The notes under the pieces were generated by a model, which searched no databases, was not told where the DNA came from, and saw only the letters and a list, made by a program, of their open reading frames with translations. A program made the position numbers and the translations under genes. Shown piece after piece: positions 1 through 6,984 of a stretch of DNA of 34,125 nucleotides. Source of the stretch: Carboxylicivirga sediminis (GTDB lineage: Bacteria > Bacteroidota > Bacteroidia > Bacteroidales > Marinilabiliaceae); NCBI RefSeq assembly GCF_018156225.1, contig NZ_JAGTAR010000049.1, positions 1-34,125 on the forward strand, given 5' to 3'. Positions within the stretch are counted from its first letter, which is position 1. Each line of letters begins with the position of its first letter.

Positions 1-60
1 TACTAAACATCAAGCATCTAACCAAATAATCAAGGCAATAATCTATTGATTATGAATACA

Positions 61-99
61 AAAGAGGGCATCCGTTTTTTGGACACCCTCTTTATTTTT
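61..99 (+). terminator. Intrinsic terminator of an upstream gene outside the window
   Basis: An 8-bp stem AAAGAGGG/CCCTCTTT (61-68 and 86-93), extended inward by further pairs, is followed by a T-rich run. It closes a transcript from the left. The first 60 bases hold no recognisable gene end. Confidence 0.8.
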
Positions 100-185
100 G
101 CAACAATAACATCTCAGCACTTGTTAAACTCTATGCCTGTTCACTATCTTGCAGGCTATTTACTTTGATAATAATACAGCAAAAT

Positions 186-1715
186 ATGAATCAACCTAAA
201 AACCATATACTTGTCATTTTTGGTGCATCGGGCGACCTGACCTATCGCAAACTTGTACCAGCTGTTTTTGACCTGTACAATCAGAATTTATTACCGGACA
301 AATTTGCTATACTGGGCCTGGGACGAACGGACCTAAGTGACGTTGACTTTAGAGCGAAAATGAAAGCCGGCATACAACAGTTTGCGCTTAATAAGCCAGA
401 TGACGAAAACAAGCTGAATAATTACCTTGAAAAACTACATTATTTCTCGTTTGACACGAAGGATCCAGATGAATACTGCCTATTAAAAGGCAAACTGCGG
501 GAGCTGGATGAAGCATGTGGCACTGATAATAACTTCATCTATTATATGGCCACGCCCCCCAACATGTATGAAATTATCCCGGAGCAACTGGCCAAACAAG
601 CATTAAGCGACGAGTCTGCCGGTTTCAAACGCTTGATTGTTGAAAAACCATTTGGCTATGATCTGGAAACAGCCCAAAAACTGAATAAAGAGCTGCTGAA
701 GTATTTCAATGAGGAACAAATATACCGCATCGACCATTACCTGGGTAAAGAAACGGTTCAAAACCTTTTGGTCACCCGTTTTTCCAACGGAATATTTGAA
801 CCACTTTGGAACCGCAACTACATTCACCACGTTGAAATAACCGGTGCCGAAAACATTGGTGTTGGCAACCGGGGTGGCTATTACGAAGGCTCAGGCGCCT
901 TGCGCGACATGATTCAGAACCACCTTTTGTTACTGGTTGGTCTAGTAGCTATGGAACCCCCTACTTTAATCGACTCAACCAATATCCGTAACGAAATTGC
1001 AAAGGTGTTTCATTCCTTGCGCCCTATAAAAGAAGAGGAAGTGGCAAAATATGCCATACGCGGACAATACACGGCCTCTCACATCAAAGGAGAAGCTGTA
1101 AAGGGTTATCGTGAAGAACAAGGTGTAGCAGCCGACTCACGCACTGAAACTTTTGCAGCCATCAAGCTATTTATCGATAACTGGCGATGGGCCGGTGTAC
1201 CATTTTATATACGCAGTGGGAAGATGCTGCCAACACGCGTTACCGAAATTGTGATACACTTCAAGTCAACACCACATCATCTGTTTGCCAATGATGCATC
1301 TATCTGCAACAACTACAATCAGCTGGTTATCCGCATACAGCCCGACGAAGGTGTACTTCTCAAATTTGGCATGAAGGTACCTGGGGCCGGCTTTAAAGTG
1401 CAAAATGTAAACATGGATTTCCATTACAGCGATTTATCGGATACATACCTGCCAAGTGCCTACGAGCGCCTTCTGCTGGATTGTATGCTGGGCGATAGCA
1501 CGCTGTATCACCGCGGCGATGCGGTTGAGGCAGCCTGGAAGTTCGTTGATCCCATACTTAAAGCCTGGAAGAATGATAAAAATATACCAGTGCACGGCTA
1601 TCCTGCCGGCACATGGGGACCGGAAGTTTCAGACGAACTAATTGAAGAAAACGACATCACCTGGCGCTACCCTTGTAAGAACCTGGCCAACGATGGCAAT
1701 TATTGTGAGTTATAA
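186..1715 (+). CDS. zwf: Glucose-6-phosphate 1-dehydrogenase
   Basis: Oxidises glucose 6-phosphate to 6-phosphogluconolactone with NAD(P)+, the first step of the oxidative pentose phosphate pathway, in the cytosol. The 509-residue product has normal family length. Visible motifs are the N-terminal Rossmann motif GASGDLTYRKL (residues 13-23), the substrate-binding and catalytic signature RIDHYLGKE (181-189), and FYIRSGKMLP further on. The frame extends upstream to a TTG at 165, but the ATG at 186 gives the usual short N-terminus just before the nucleotide-binding strand, so I chose it. pgl follows after 36 bp on the same strand, which makes a zwf-pgl operon. In many Bacteroidota gnd precedes zwf, but the upstream gene lies outside the window behind a terminator. 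Identity is very secure; cofactor preference cannot be read from the sequence. Confidence 0.97.
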   Translation: MNQPKNHILVIFGASGDLTYRKLVPAVFDLYNQNLLPDKFAILGLGRTDLSDVDFRAKMKAGIQQFALNKPDDENKLNNYLEKLHYFSFDTKDPDEYCLLKGKLRELDEACGTDNNFIYYMATPPNMYEIIPEQLAKQALSDESAGFKRLIVEKPFGYDLETAQKLNKELLKYFNEEQIYRIDHYLGKETVQNLLVTRFSNGIFEPLWNRNYIHHVEITGAENIGVGNRGGYYEGSGALRDMIQNHLLLLVGLVAMEPPTLIDSTNIRNEIAKVFHSLRPIKEEEVAKYAIRGQYTASHIKGEAVKGYREEQGVAADSRTETFAAIKLFIDNWRWAGVPFYIRSGKMLPTRVTEIVIHFKSTPHHLFANDASICNNYNQLVIRIQPDEGVLLKFGMKVPGAGFKVQNVNMDFHYSDLSDTYLPSAYERLLLDCMLGDSTLYHRGDAVEAAWKFVDPILKAWKNDKNIPVHGYPAGTWGPEVSDELIEENDITWRYPCKNLANDGNYCEL

Positions 1716-1751
1716 AAAGTCAACCACCATTACCAGCTTAATAAAGAAGAT

Positions 1752-2456
1752 ATGCACAAGATTTTTGAATCGAAACAGGATATAGGACGATACCTTGGCG
1801 ACCACCTTCTCAACATCACTCAGGATAAAGGTGACGTCTACATCGCACTTTCGGGCGGCAGCACGCCAAAAGCCATTTTTGAGTTGTTGGCTAAAGAATA
1901 TGCCAAATCCATTGACTGGAGCAAAATTGTTTTTTTCTGGGGCGATGAAAGGTGCGTTCCTCCCACGGATTCAGAAAGTAACTTCAGGATGACACGCGAA
2001 CACTTGTTTGATCATGTAGACACCAGGGCCATCAATATTTTTCGTGTCAAAGGCGAGCTAGAACCCGAAGAGGCGGCGGAAGACTACATTGAAACCATTG
2101 CAGAGCAAGTGCCGGTGGTCAATGGGCTTCCTCAGTTCGACATCATGCTGCTGGGCATGGGCGATGATGGTCATACGGCATCCATCTTTCCTCATCAAAT
2201 CAAACTTTGGAAAAGCAACAATATCTGTGAACTGGCTCAACACCCAGATAGTGGCCAATTCCGCGTAACGCTGACAGGAAATGTCATCAACAACAGTAAG
2301 CAAGTTTTCTTCCTGGTGACAGGTGAGAACAAAGCTGAAAAAGTAGATGAGATATTCAATAAAAAAGGCAACTACAAGCAGTATCCGGCTGCTCTGGTTG
2401 ATAGCACGAAAACCGAGTGGCTGCTGGATAAAGCTGCAGCGAGCCTTTTAAAATAA
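1752..2456 (+). CDS. pgl: 6-phosphogluconolactonase (DevB/SOL type)
   Basis: Hydrolyses 6-phosphogluconolactone to 6-phosphogluconate, the second step of the oxidative pentose phosphate pathway, in the cytosol. The 234-residue protein has the usual length of the glucosamine-6-phosphate isomerase-like lactonases. It shows the phosphate-binding SGGSTPKAIFELL near residue 35, FFWGDERCVPP near 60, and GMGDDGHTASIFP near 135, where the His is the expected catalytic residue. It starts at the ATG 36 bp after zwf, so the two are very likely co-transcribed and co-translated. NagB-type deaminases share the fold, but FWGDERCVPP and the zwf neighbour favour the lactonase. Confidence 0.94.
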   Translation: MHKIFESKQDIGRYLGDHLLNITQDKGDVYIALSGGSTPKAIFELLAKEYAKSIDWSKIVFFWGDERCVPPTDSESNFRMTREHLFDHVDTRAINIFRVKGELEPEEAAEDYIETIAEQVPVVNGLPQFDIMLLGMGDDGHTASIFPHQIKLWKSNNICELAQHPDSGQFRVTLTGNVINNSKQVFFLVTGENKAEKVDEIFNKKGNYKQYPAALVDSTKTEWLLDKAAASLLK

Positions 2457-2459
2457 GAC

Positions 2460-2473
2460 ATTACCTAGGTAAT
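2460..2473. repeat. Perfect 14-bp palindrome after pgl
   Basis: ATTACCTAGGTAAT is a perfect palindrome 3 bp after the pgl stop and 21 bp before the next start codon. With no loop and no T-run it is not a terminator. It could be a protein-binding site for the downstream hydrolase gene or chance. Confidence 0.5.
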
Positions 2474-2494
2474 TATTACAAATTAGCGCATGCA

Positions 2495-3328
2495 ATGAAA
2501 GAACAAACGTTTCACATGACTTCTGCGGCAGACTGCCAGCTCTTTGGCAAACTCTGGACACCAGAAAAGTCGCCCAAAGCTGTGATTATATTAATACACG
2601 GCTATGGAGAGCATTGTTCGCGTTATGCTTCTTTTATCGATTTTTTTGACGAAGCTGACTTTGCTTTTATTGGTATGGATCATATTGGGCATGGACAATC
2701 TGAAGGCAAAAGAGGTACCATTAAATCATACACCCAATTACTGGATGATGTAGGACGCTTATGGGCAAAAGCTGAAGACCTATGGCCTGACATCCCCAAA
2801 ATAATATACGGTCATAGCATGGGTGGCAACATTGCTCTCAACTTCCTGTTAAAACACCCACATACAATCATTGGTGGTATTATATCATCTCCCTGGATCA
2901 AATTAGTCAATGAACCAGGCTATTTTAGCAAACTACTTATTAAACTGTTCGCCTGCCTGATACCAAACGTCACCATTAAGAGTGGTATTAATGCCCGCCA
3001 CATCAGCACCCAACATCATGAAGTGACCAAATACCAAAACGACCAATTAAACCACGAGCGCATTTCTTTTCGATTACTGAATGCCATCATCAGGCAAGGA
3101 GTATGGGCAATGAACGCTATTCAACAACTCAATAAGCCTGTTTTACTCACTCACGGAAGCAAAGATCCAATTACATCTTGTGAAGCAAGCCGCCAACTGG
3201 CCAATACCAACACACACTTCATTAAGTTTCAGGAATTCAATAATGTGTATCATGAAGTACACAACGATGCACAACGCGAGCAACTGGCAAGCCTTTATAC
3301 AAATTGGATCAATCAGCTAATCAACTGA
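2495..3328 (+). CDS. Alpha/beta hydrolase, monoacylglycerol lipase-like (serine aminopeptidase S33 / lysophospholipase group)
   Basis: A 277-residue cytosolic alpha/beta hydrolase with no signal peptide. The oxyanion-hole motif HGYGEHCSRY is at residues 35-44, the nucleophile elbow GHSMGG at 106-111 (Ser108), the acid probably Asp224 in HGSKDPITS, and the base probably His253 in VYHEVHND. HGxGEH together with GHSMGG is typical of the PldB/monoglyceride lipase family, so hydrolysis of monoacylglycerols or lysophospholipids is the likely reaction; the actual substrate is unknown. The start ATG at 2495 sits 21 bp after a perfect palindrome. It follows zwf-pgl on the same strand and may be their third operon gene, although the function is unrelated. 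It converges on the minus-strand reductase gene. Confidence 0.85.
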   Translation: MKEQTFHMTSAADCQLFGKLWTPEKSPKAVIILIHGYGEHCSRYASFIDFFDEADFAFIGMDHIGHGQSEGKRGTIKSYTQLLDDVGRLWAKAEDLWPDIPKIIYGHSMGGNIALNFLLKHPHTIIGGIISSPWIKLVNEPGYFSKLLIKLFACLIPNVTIKSGINARHISTQHHEVTKYQNDQLNHERISFRLLNAIIRQGVWAMNAIQQLNKPVLLTHGSKDPITSCEASRQLANTNTHFIKFQEFNNVYHEVHNDAQREQLASLYTNWINQLIN

Positions 3329-3376
3329 GCCAAATACCTTAAGAAGCCAGCTAAAACTAATTCAATGAGGTTATGT

Positions 3377-4309
3377 TCATTTACCAAACAATCCTCTTGC
3401 CTTCAATTCCATAGGTAATACGCAATTGTATATAAATCGGTTGACAGGCACATCCACGCCATACTTTTCTGCCAGTCGCACAACAGTCCCATTTTGGTAA
3501 TCAATCTCCGAAGGCTTACCTTCCAATACATCGCGGGTTAATGAAGACGTTGAATCATATGGGAACGACTTAATGAAAGAAATGGTCTTATCTATAAAAT
3601 CCGGTTTGATATTAACACCAGCCTTCTGTGAAACAAGATAAATTTCATTCAGCAGCTCAGTCATCATCTGATAAGTCTCTTTCAACTCGCACATTTCTCC
3701 ATAGGTGGTTTTGGTAACTGCCAGCAAAGCACTCACACAAATAGAAATAAATTTCTTCCACACATCTGCCTCAATATCCCGGGAAGCCTTGTAATTAATA
3801 CCAGCCTGTTCAAATAAAGAACTCAACAACATCATGCGCTCAGACTCTTGTCTATCCAACTCTCCGAACACTATTTCGGGCTGCACACCAAAATGATTGA
3901 TTACTCCTGGTGCTTCAATTTTACTAATGATACGGCAGAGTCCACCCATGATATTTTTAGCATCAATCACTTCGCTAAGTTCTTCAGCCGCCAACACGCC
4001 ATTCTGTAATGGCAATACAATACTCTTATCATGAATAATATCCCTGATATCGTTACGGATCTCTTTTATTTGCCAGGCTTTAACAGCTGTAATCACCAAG
4101 TCAGCCGCTTTAATGTTGGTGATACAATCGGTCACTTGCACATCTTTTAGAATCACATCCCCATTAATGCTTTTTACGTGCAAGCCATTGGCTTGAATAG
4201 CCTTCAGGTGTTGCCCCCGTGCTACAAAAGTGACATTATTTCCGGCCTGAGCCAGTTTAGCACCAAAATAACCACCAACGCCACCTGTACCTATTATCGC
4301 GATATTCAT
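3377..4309 (-). CDS. 2-dehydropantoate 2-reductase family protein (ketopantoate reductase, PanE/ApbA)
   Basis: Family members reduce 2-dehydropantoate to pantoate with NADPH for coenzyme A synthesis. The protein begins with a Rossmann dinucleotide motif, MNIAIIGTGGVGGYFGAKL. It has LQNGV near residue 105, which carries the Asn expected at the active site, and VWKKFISICVSALLAVT near residue 180, which holds the expected catalytic Lys of the C-terminal ApbA domain. The open frame runs on to a TTG at 4348, but the ATG at 4309 puts the glycine motif right at the N-terminus, as is usual; an ATG at 4318 is an alternative. The 310-residue length fits. Pantothenate neighbours are absent and paralogues with other 2-oxoacid substrates are common, so no gene symbol is given. 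It is a single gene, convergent with the hydrolase. Confidence 0.85.
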   Translation of the reverse strand: MNIAIIGTGGVGGYFGAKLAQAGNNVTFVARGQHLKAIQANGLHVKSINGDVILKDVQVTDCITNIKAADLVITAVKAWQIKEIRNDIRDIIHDKSIVLPLQNGVLAAEELSEVIDAKNIMGGLCRIISKIEAPGVINHFGVQPEIVFGELDRQESERMMLLSSLFEQAGINYKASRDIEADVWKKFISICVSALLAVTKTTYGEMCELKETYQMMTELLNEIYLVSQKAGVNIKPDFIDKTISFIKSFPYDSTSSLTRDVLEGKPSEIDYQNGTVVRLAEKYGVDVPVNRFIYNCVLPMELKARGLFGK

Positions 4310-4602
4310 AAACTTCATATTTTCTTCGTCAAAATATATTCTCAACAAAACACAAAAGTAGGTTTATCTGACAGACTCTACAACCAATGAGAAATTTCAT
4401 ACGAATAACCTGCAATATTGACATCTGAAAATCAGTAGTTAATGTCATTTTGACACTTGTATTTGCAGCCCCTTTTTAAATCGCAATTGCTATTTAACTG
4501 ATTTACTGAATAATTACTTTAAGCACCAGGATTCTATCTGAAAGTTGGCATCCATTTTGAAAATACATAAGCGTAATAAATTAAATGTTGAACTTAAATT
4601 TT

Positions 4603-4608
4603 GGAGGA
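4603..4608 (+). promoter_or_regulatory. Strong Shine-Dalgarno site of the hsp20 gene
   Basis: GGAGGA lies 7 nt before the ATG at 4616. It fixes that ATG as the start and excludes the in-frame TTG at 4601, which overlaps the site. Strong Shine-Dalgarno sites are uncommon in Bacteroidota. Confidence 0.8.
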
Positions 4609-4615
4609 TACAACT

Positions 4616-5068
4616 ATGACACTAGCAAGATTATCAAACAATTGGTTTCCATCAGTTCCTTCAATATTTGATCGTTTTTTCGATGGCGAATTGATGGATT
4701 GGAACAACAGCAACTATTCAAGTACAGACACCACGCTGCCTGCAGTAAATGTAATGGAGAATGCTGATGAATATGCCATTGAAGTAGCTGCACCGGGCTT
4801 AAACAAAGAAGATTTCAAGGTAGATTACGACAATGGACGGCTGACAATTTCATCGGAGCACAAAAATGAAAAAGAGGAAAAAGATGGTGAAAAAGTAACA
4901 AGACGTGAGTTTAGTTACCAATCATTCCAACGCTCTTTTACTATTTCTGAGAATGCCGTGAATGCCGATAAAATTAAGGCGAACTACAAAAATGGCATCC
5001 TATACATTACTCTTCCCAAACGTGAAGAGTTGAAGCCAAAACCTATTAAACAAATCGAGATTAAGTAA
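4616..5068 (+). CDS. Small heat shock protein, Hsp20/alpha-crystallin family
   Basis: An ATP-independent holdase chaperone of the cytosol that binds unfolding proteins as large oligomers. The 150-residue product has a short hydrophobic N-arm (about 1-35), then an alpha-crystallin domain from about residue 40 (LPAVNVMENADEYAIEVAAP) through the signature ANYKNGILYITLPK near 125-138. It ends in an I-x-I type tail (QIEIK) of the kind used for oligomer assembly. The start is set by the GGAGGA site. The gene stands alone between a roughly 300-bp AT-rich upstream region and a perfect terminator. I did not see a CIRCE element or a convincing promoter box, so its heat regulation cannot be read. IbpA- and Hsp18-type names would be arbitrary. 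Confidence 0.96.
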   Translation: MTLARLSNNWFPSVPSIFDRFFDGELMDWNNSNYSSTDTTLPAVNVMENADEYAIEVAAPGLNKEDFKVDYDNGRLTISSEHKNEKEEKDGEKVTRREFSYQSFQRSFTISENAVNADKIKANYKNGILYITLPKREELKPKPIKQIEIK

Positions 5069-5078
5069 GCTTAAAATT

Positions 5079-5101
5079 GGGGTAGCCTGCCTACCCCTTT
5101 A
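5079..5101 (+). terminator. Intrinsic terminator after hsp20
   Basis: A perfect 7-bp stem GGGGTAG/CTACCCC with a 5-nt loop is followed by TTTATT, starting 10 bp after the hsp20 stop. Confidence 0.85.
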
Positions 5102-5158
5102 TTATGACACAAAAGCTTATCCCATAAAACATAATGACTAATCTTAAAAACCATTAAC

Positions 5159-5359
5159 ATGTTAGAGAGTTGCAAAATAGTTTTAAACGGCGTAAGAGAC
5201 GACAAACAACTGTTCAGAAAGGAACTTATAAAATCACTGGCCTGGTTAAACACCAACGACCAAAAACAACTAAGCCGGTGGGTAAAAGAAAACTTTTACA
5301 ACCAACATGCTGATGTAATTAATGAGATACTACTAACTAAATACGATTACGCATCATAA
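5159..5359 (+). CDS. Small hypothetical protein (66 aa)
   Basis: A 66-residue open frame from ATG 5159 to TAA, flanked on both sides by strong terminators, which argues that it is a separately transcribed real gene. The protein is cytosolic and predicted mostly helical, with alternating charged and hydrophobic residues (RKELIKSLAWLNTNDQKQ, then SRWVKENF). It has no cysteine pair, signal peptide or membrane segment. I do not recognise the family with confidence. The region before it (5102-5158) is AT-rich and could hold its promoter. Its position behind hsp20 suggests stress-linked expression, but this is only inference. Confidence 0.65.
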   Translation: MLESCKIVLNGVRDDKQLFRKELIKSLAWLNTNDQKQLSRWVKENFYNQHADVINEILLTKYDYAS

Positions 5360-5379
5360 AAACATTCAATTCAACAATA

Positions 5380-5412
5380 GGGCTATTCACAACTGAACAG
5401 TCCTTTTTTTTT
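5380..5412 (+). terminator. Intrinsic terminator after the 66-aa gene
   Basis: Arms GGGCTATTC (5380-5388) and GAACAGTCC (5395-5403) pair with one mismatch and one G-T. They are followed by nine T residues, 20 bp after the stop codon. Confidence 0.9.
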
Positions 5413-5495
5413 CAAATAGACTAACCACCCTCTCTGCCTGATAATAATAGACCATATCTGTTTTTTAAAAGTATCTGGAGAAGAGTCCTAATACA

Positions 5496-5557
5496 TGATT
5501 ATCAGCGAAAGACTAATAACAAAACATCAGTTTCTTTGTTATTATAGTTGATTATCA
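5496..5557. promoter_or_regulatory. Candidate operator region before the PQQ dehydrogenase operon
   Basis: Two identical 9-bp palindromes TGATTATCA (5496-5504 and 5549-5557) flank a perfect 10-bp inverted repeat TAATAACAAA/TTTGTTATTA (5514-5523 and 5535-5544). The dyad overlaps a near-consensus -7 box TTTCTTTG (5531-5538). The second palindrome ends 15 bp before the ATG at 5573. The arrangement suggests a regulated promoter; the regulator is unknown. Confidence 0.45.
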
Positions 5558-5572
5558 CCAAACACCATTATT

Positions 5573-6976
5573 ATGAGAAAGATAGGCTACCTGGCAGTTG
5601 TTATCATAGGTATAGGAATAGGCCTCTACAGCACCATTAAGAAACGGGCAAATGCGTCGCATTTAGAAACTGGCCAGCAACTTTTTAATAACTACTGCAT
5701 TGGCTGTCACAATGATAAAAAATCATCATTCATCGCCAGAGAGTGGCTCTTCGGAGGCAATAAGGAAGAAATTATTAACAGCATTAAGCATGGTCGTGTA
5801 TCATTTGGTATGCCGGCATTTAGCGAAGGGCTAAACGATAAACAAATTGCATCGATGGCTGATTATATTCTTGCACTGGCCAGCCAGACTAAAATGACTG
5901 CGACAATAGAGTCATCAAATGTAAGCATACATAAAAGTGAGGTGCAAACCTTTACCGTTGATACGGTACTGAGTGGTTTAGACATCCCCTGGGGATTGGA
6001 GTTTTTACCTGATGGTAGTCTGCTCATTTCCGAAAGAGACGGCGATTTGTTACTATTTACATCAGAAGGTCAACTCACAAAAGTTAGCAATTCACCTAAT
6101 GTACTGGCTGCTGGTCAGGGTGGGATGCTCGATTTGGAACTACATCCCAACTATGAACAAAACGGGTGGATATATATGGCTTACTCATCACCTGGCACCG
6201 AAGATGAAGGGCTGGCTAACACAGCCATTATGAGAGCCCGATTACAAGGAAACGAACTAACTGACAATGAGGTTATTTTTAAAGCCAAGCCCGAGACGGA
6301 TAAGCGCCACCACTATGGTTGCAAGCTCGAATTTGACCAGGAGGGTTACTTATATTTCTCAGTAGGCGACAGAGGAGATCGTGACCGCCATCCACAAGCC
6401 CTGGATAATGACTGCGGTAAAATACACCGCATCAATGATGATGGCAGCATACCTGATGATAATCCCTTTGTAAAAACGGAAGGTGCCCAGCCAAGCATCT
6501 ATTTATATGGTCATCGCAACCCGCAAGGCGTGTGCATGCACCCGGAAACAGGTCGTATATGGACTGACGAGCATGGCCCAAAAGGCGGTGATGAAATCAA
6601 CCTTATTGAACCAGGAAAGAACTATGGATGGCCGGTTATTTCATTTGGCATCAATTACAACGGAACAACATTTACCAACGATACCGCTAAAGCAGGCATG
6701 GAGCAACCCGTTCATTACTGGGTACCAAGCATTGCACCATGCGGCATGACCTTTGTTAAAGGTGATCGCTATCCGAACTGGAAAAACAACATCCTAACCG
6801 GTTCACTGCGTTTCGAATATCTGCACCGAGTGGTTTTGGATGGCGATAAAGTCAGCCACGAAGAGAAACTTCTGGAAGGGATTGGCAGGGTCAGAAATGT
6901 AGAGATGAGTCCGGATGGATACATCTATGTAGCTATTGAGAAACCCGGGAAAATTCTGAAACTCATTCCTCAATAA
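5573..6976 (+). CDS. Cytochrome c / PQQ-dependent sugar dehydrogenase fusion (glucose/sorbosone dehydrogenase family)
   Basis: Oxidises aldose sugars or related alcohols in the periplasm with PQQ as cofactor and passes electrons to its own haem. Residues 1-20 form a membrane anchor or signal segment. Residues 28-105 form a c-type cytochrome domain with the haem motif CIGCH at 42-46 and a likely axial Met80 (SFGMPAF). Residues 126-466 are the six-bladed GSDH propeller (LSGLDIPWGLEFLPDGSLLI, the YFSVGDRGDRDRHPQ region, then IWTDEHGPKGGDEINLI and KNYGWP), as in soluble aldose sugar dehydrogenases such as E. coli YliI. The 467-residue length fits the two-domain form. A TonB-dependent receptor starts 8 bp after the stop, so they form one transcription unit. 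No pqq biosynthesis genes are in the window, so PQQ would have to come from elsewhere in the genome or from outside. The true substrate is unknown. Confidence 0.92.
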   Translation: MRKIGYLAVVIIGIGIGLYSTIKKRANASHLETGQQLFNNYCIGCHNDKKSSFIAREWLFGGNKEEIINSIKHGRVSFGMPAFSEGLNDKQIASMADYILALASQTKMTATIESSNVSIHKSEVQTFTVDTVLSGLDIPWGLEFLPDGSLLISERDGDLLLFTSEGQLTKVSNSPNVLAAGQGGMLDLELHPNYEQNGWIYMAYSSPGTEDEGLANTAIMRARLQGNELTDNEVIFKAKPETDKRHHYGCKLEFDQEGYLYFSVGDRGDRDRHPQALDNDCGKIHRINDDGSIPDDNPFVKTEGAQPSIYLYGHRNPQGVCMHPETGRIWTDEHGPKGGDEINLIEPGKNYGWPVISFGINYNGTTFTNDTAKAGMEQPVHYWVPSIAPCGMTFVKGDRYPNWKNNILTGSLRFEYLHRVVLDGDKVSHEEKLLEGIGRVRNVEMSPDGYIYVAIEKPGKILKLIPQ

Positions 6977-6984
6977 TTCCATAT

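Noticed and set aside
4440-4570. Sigma-54 or heat-shock promoter before hsp20
   Set aside because: A TTGGCA is present near 4544 but the matching GC at the -12 spacing is missing, and no CIRCE dyad was found.
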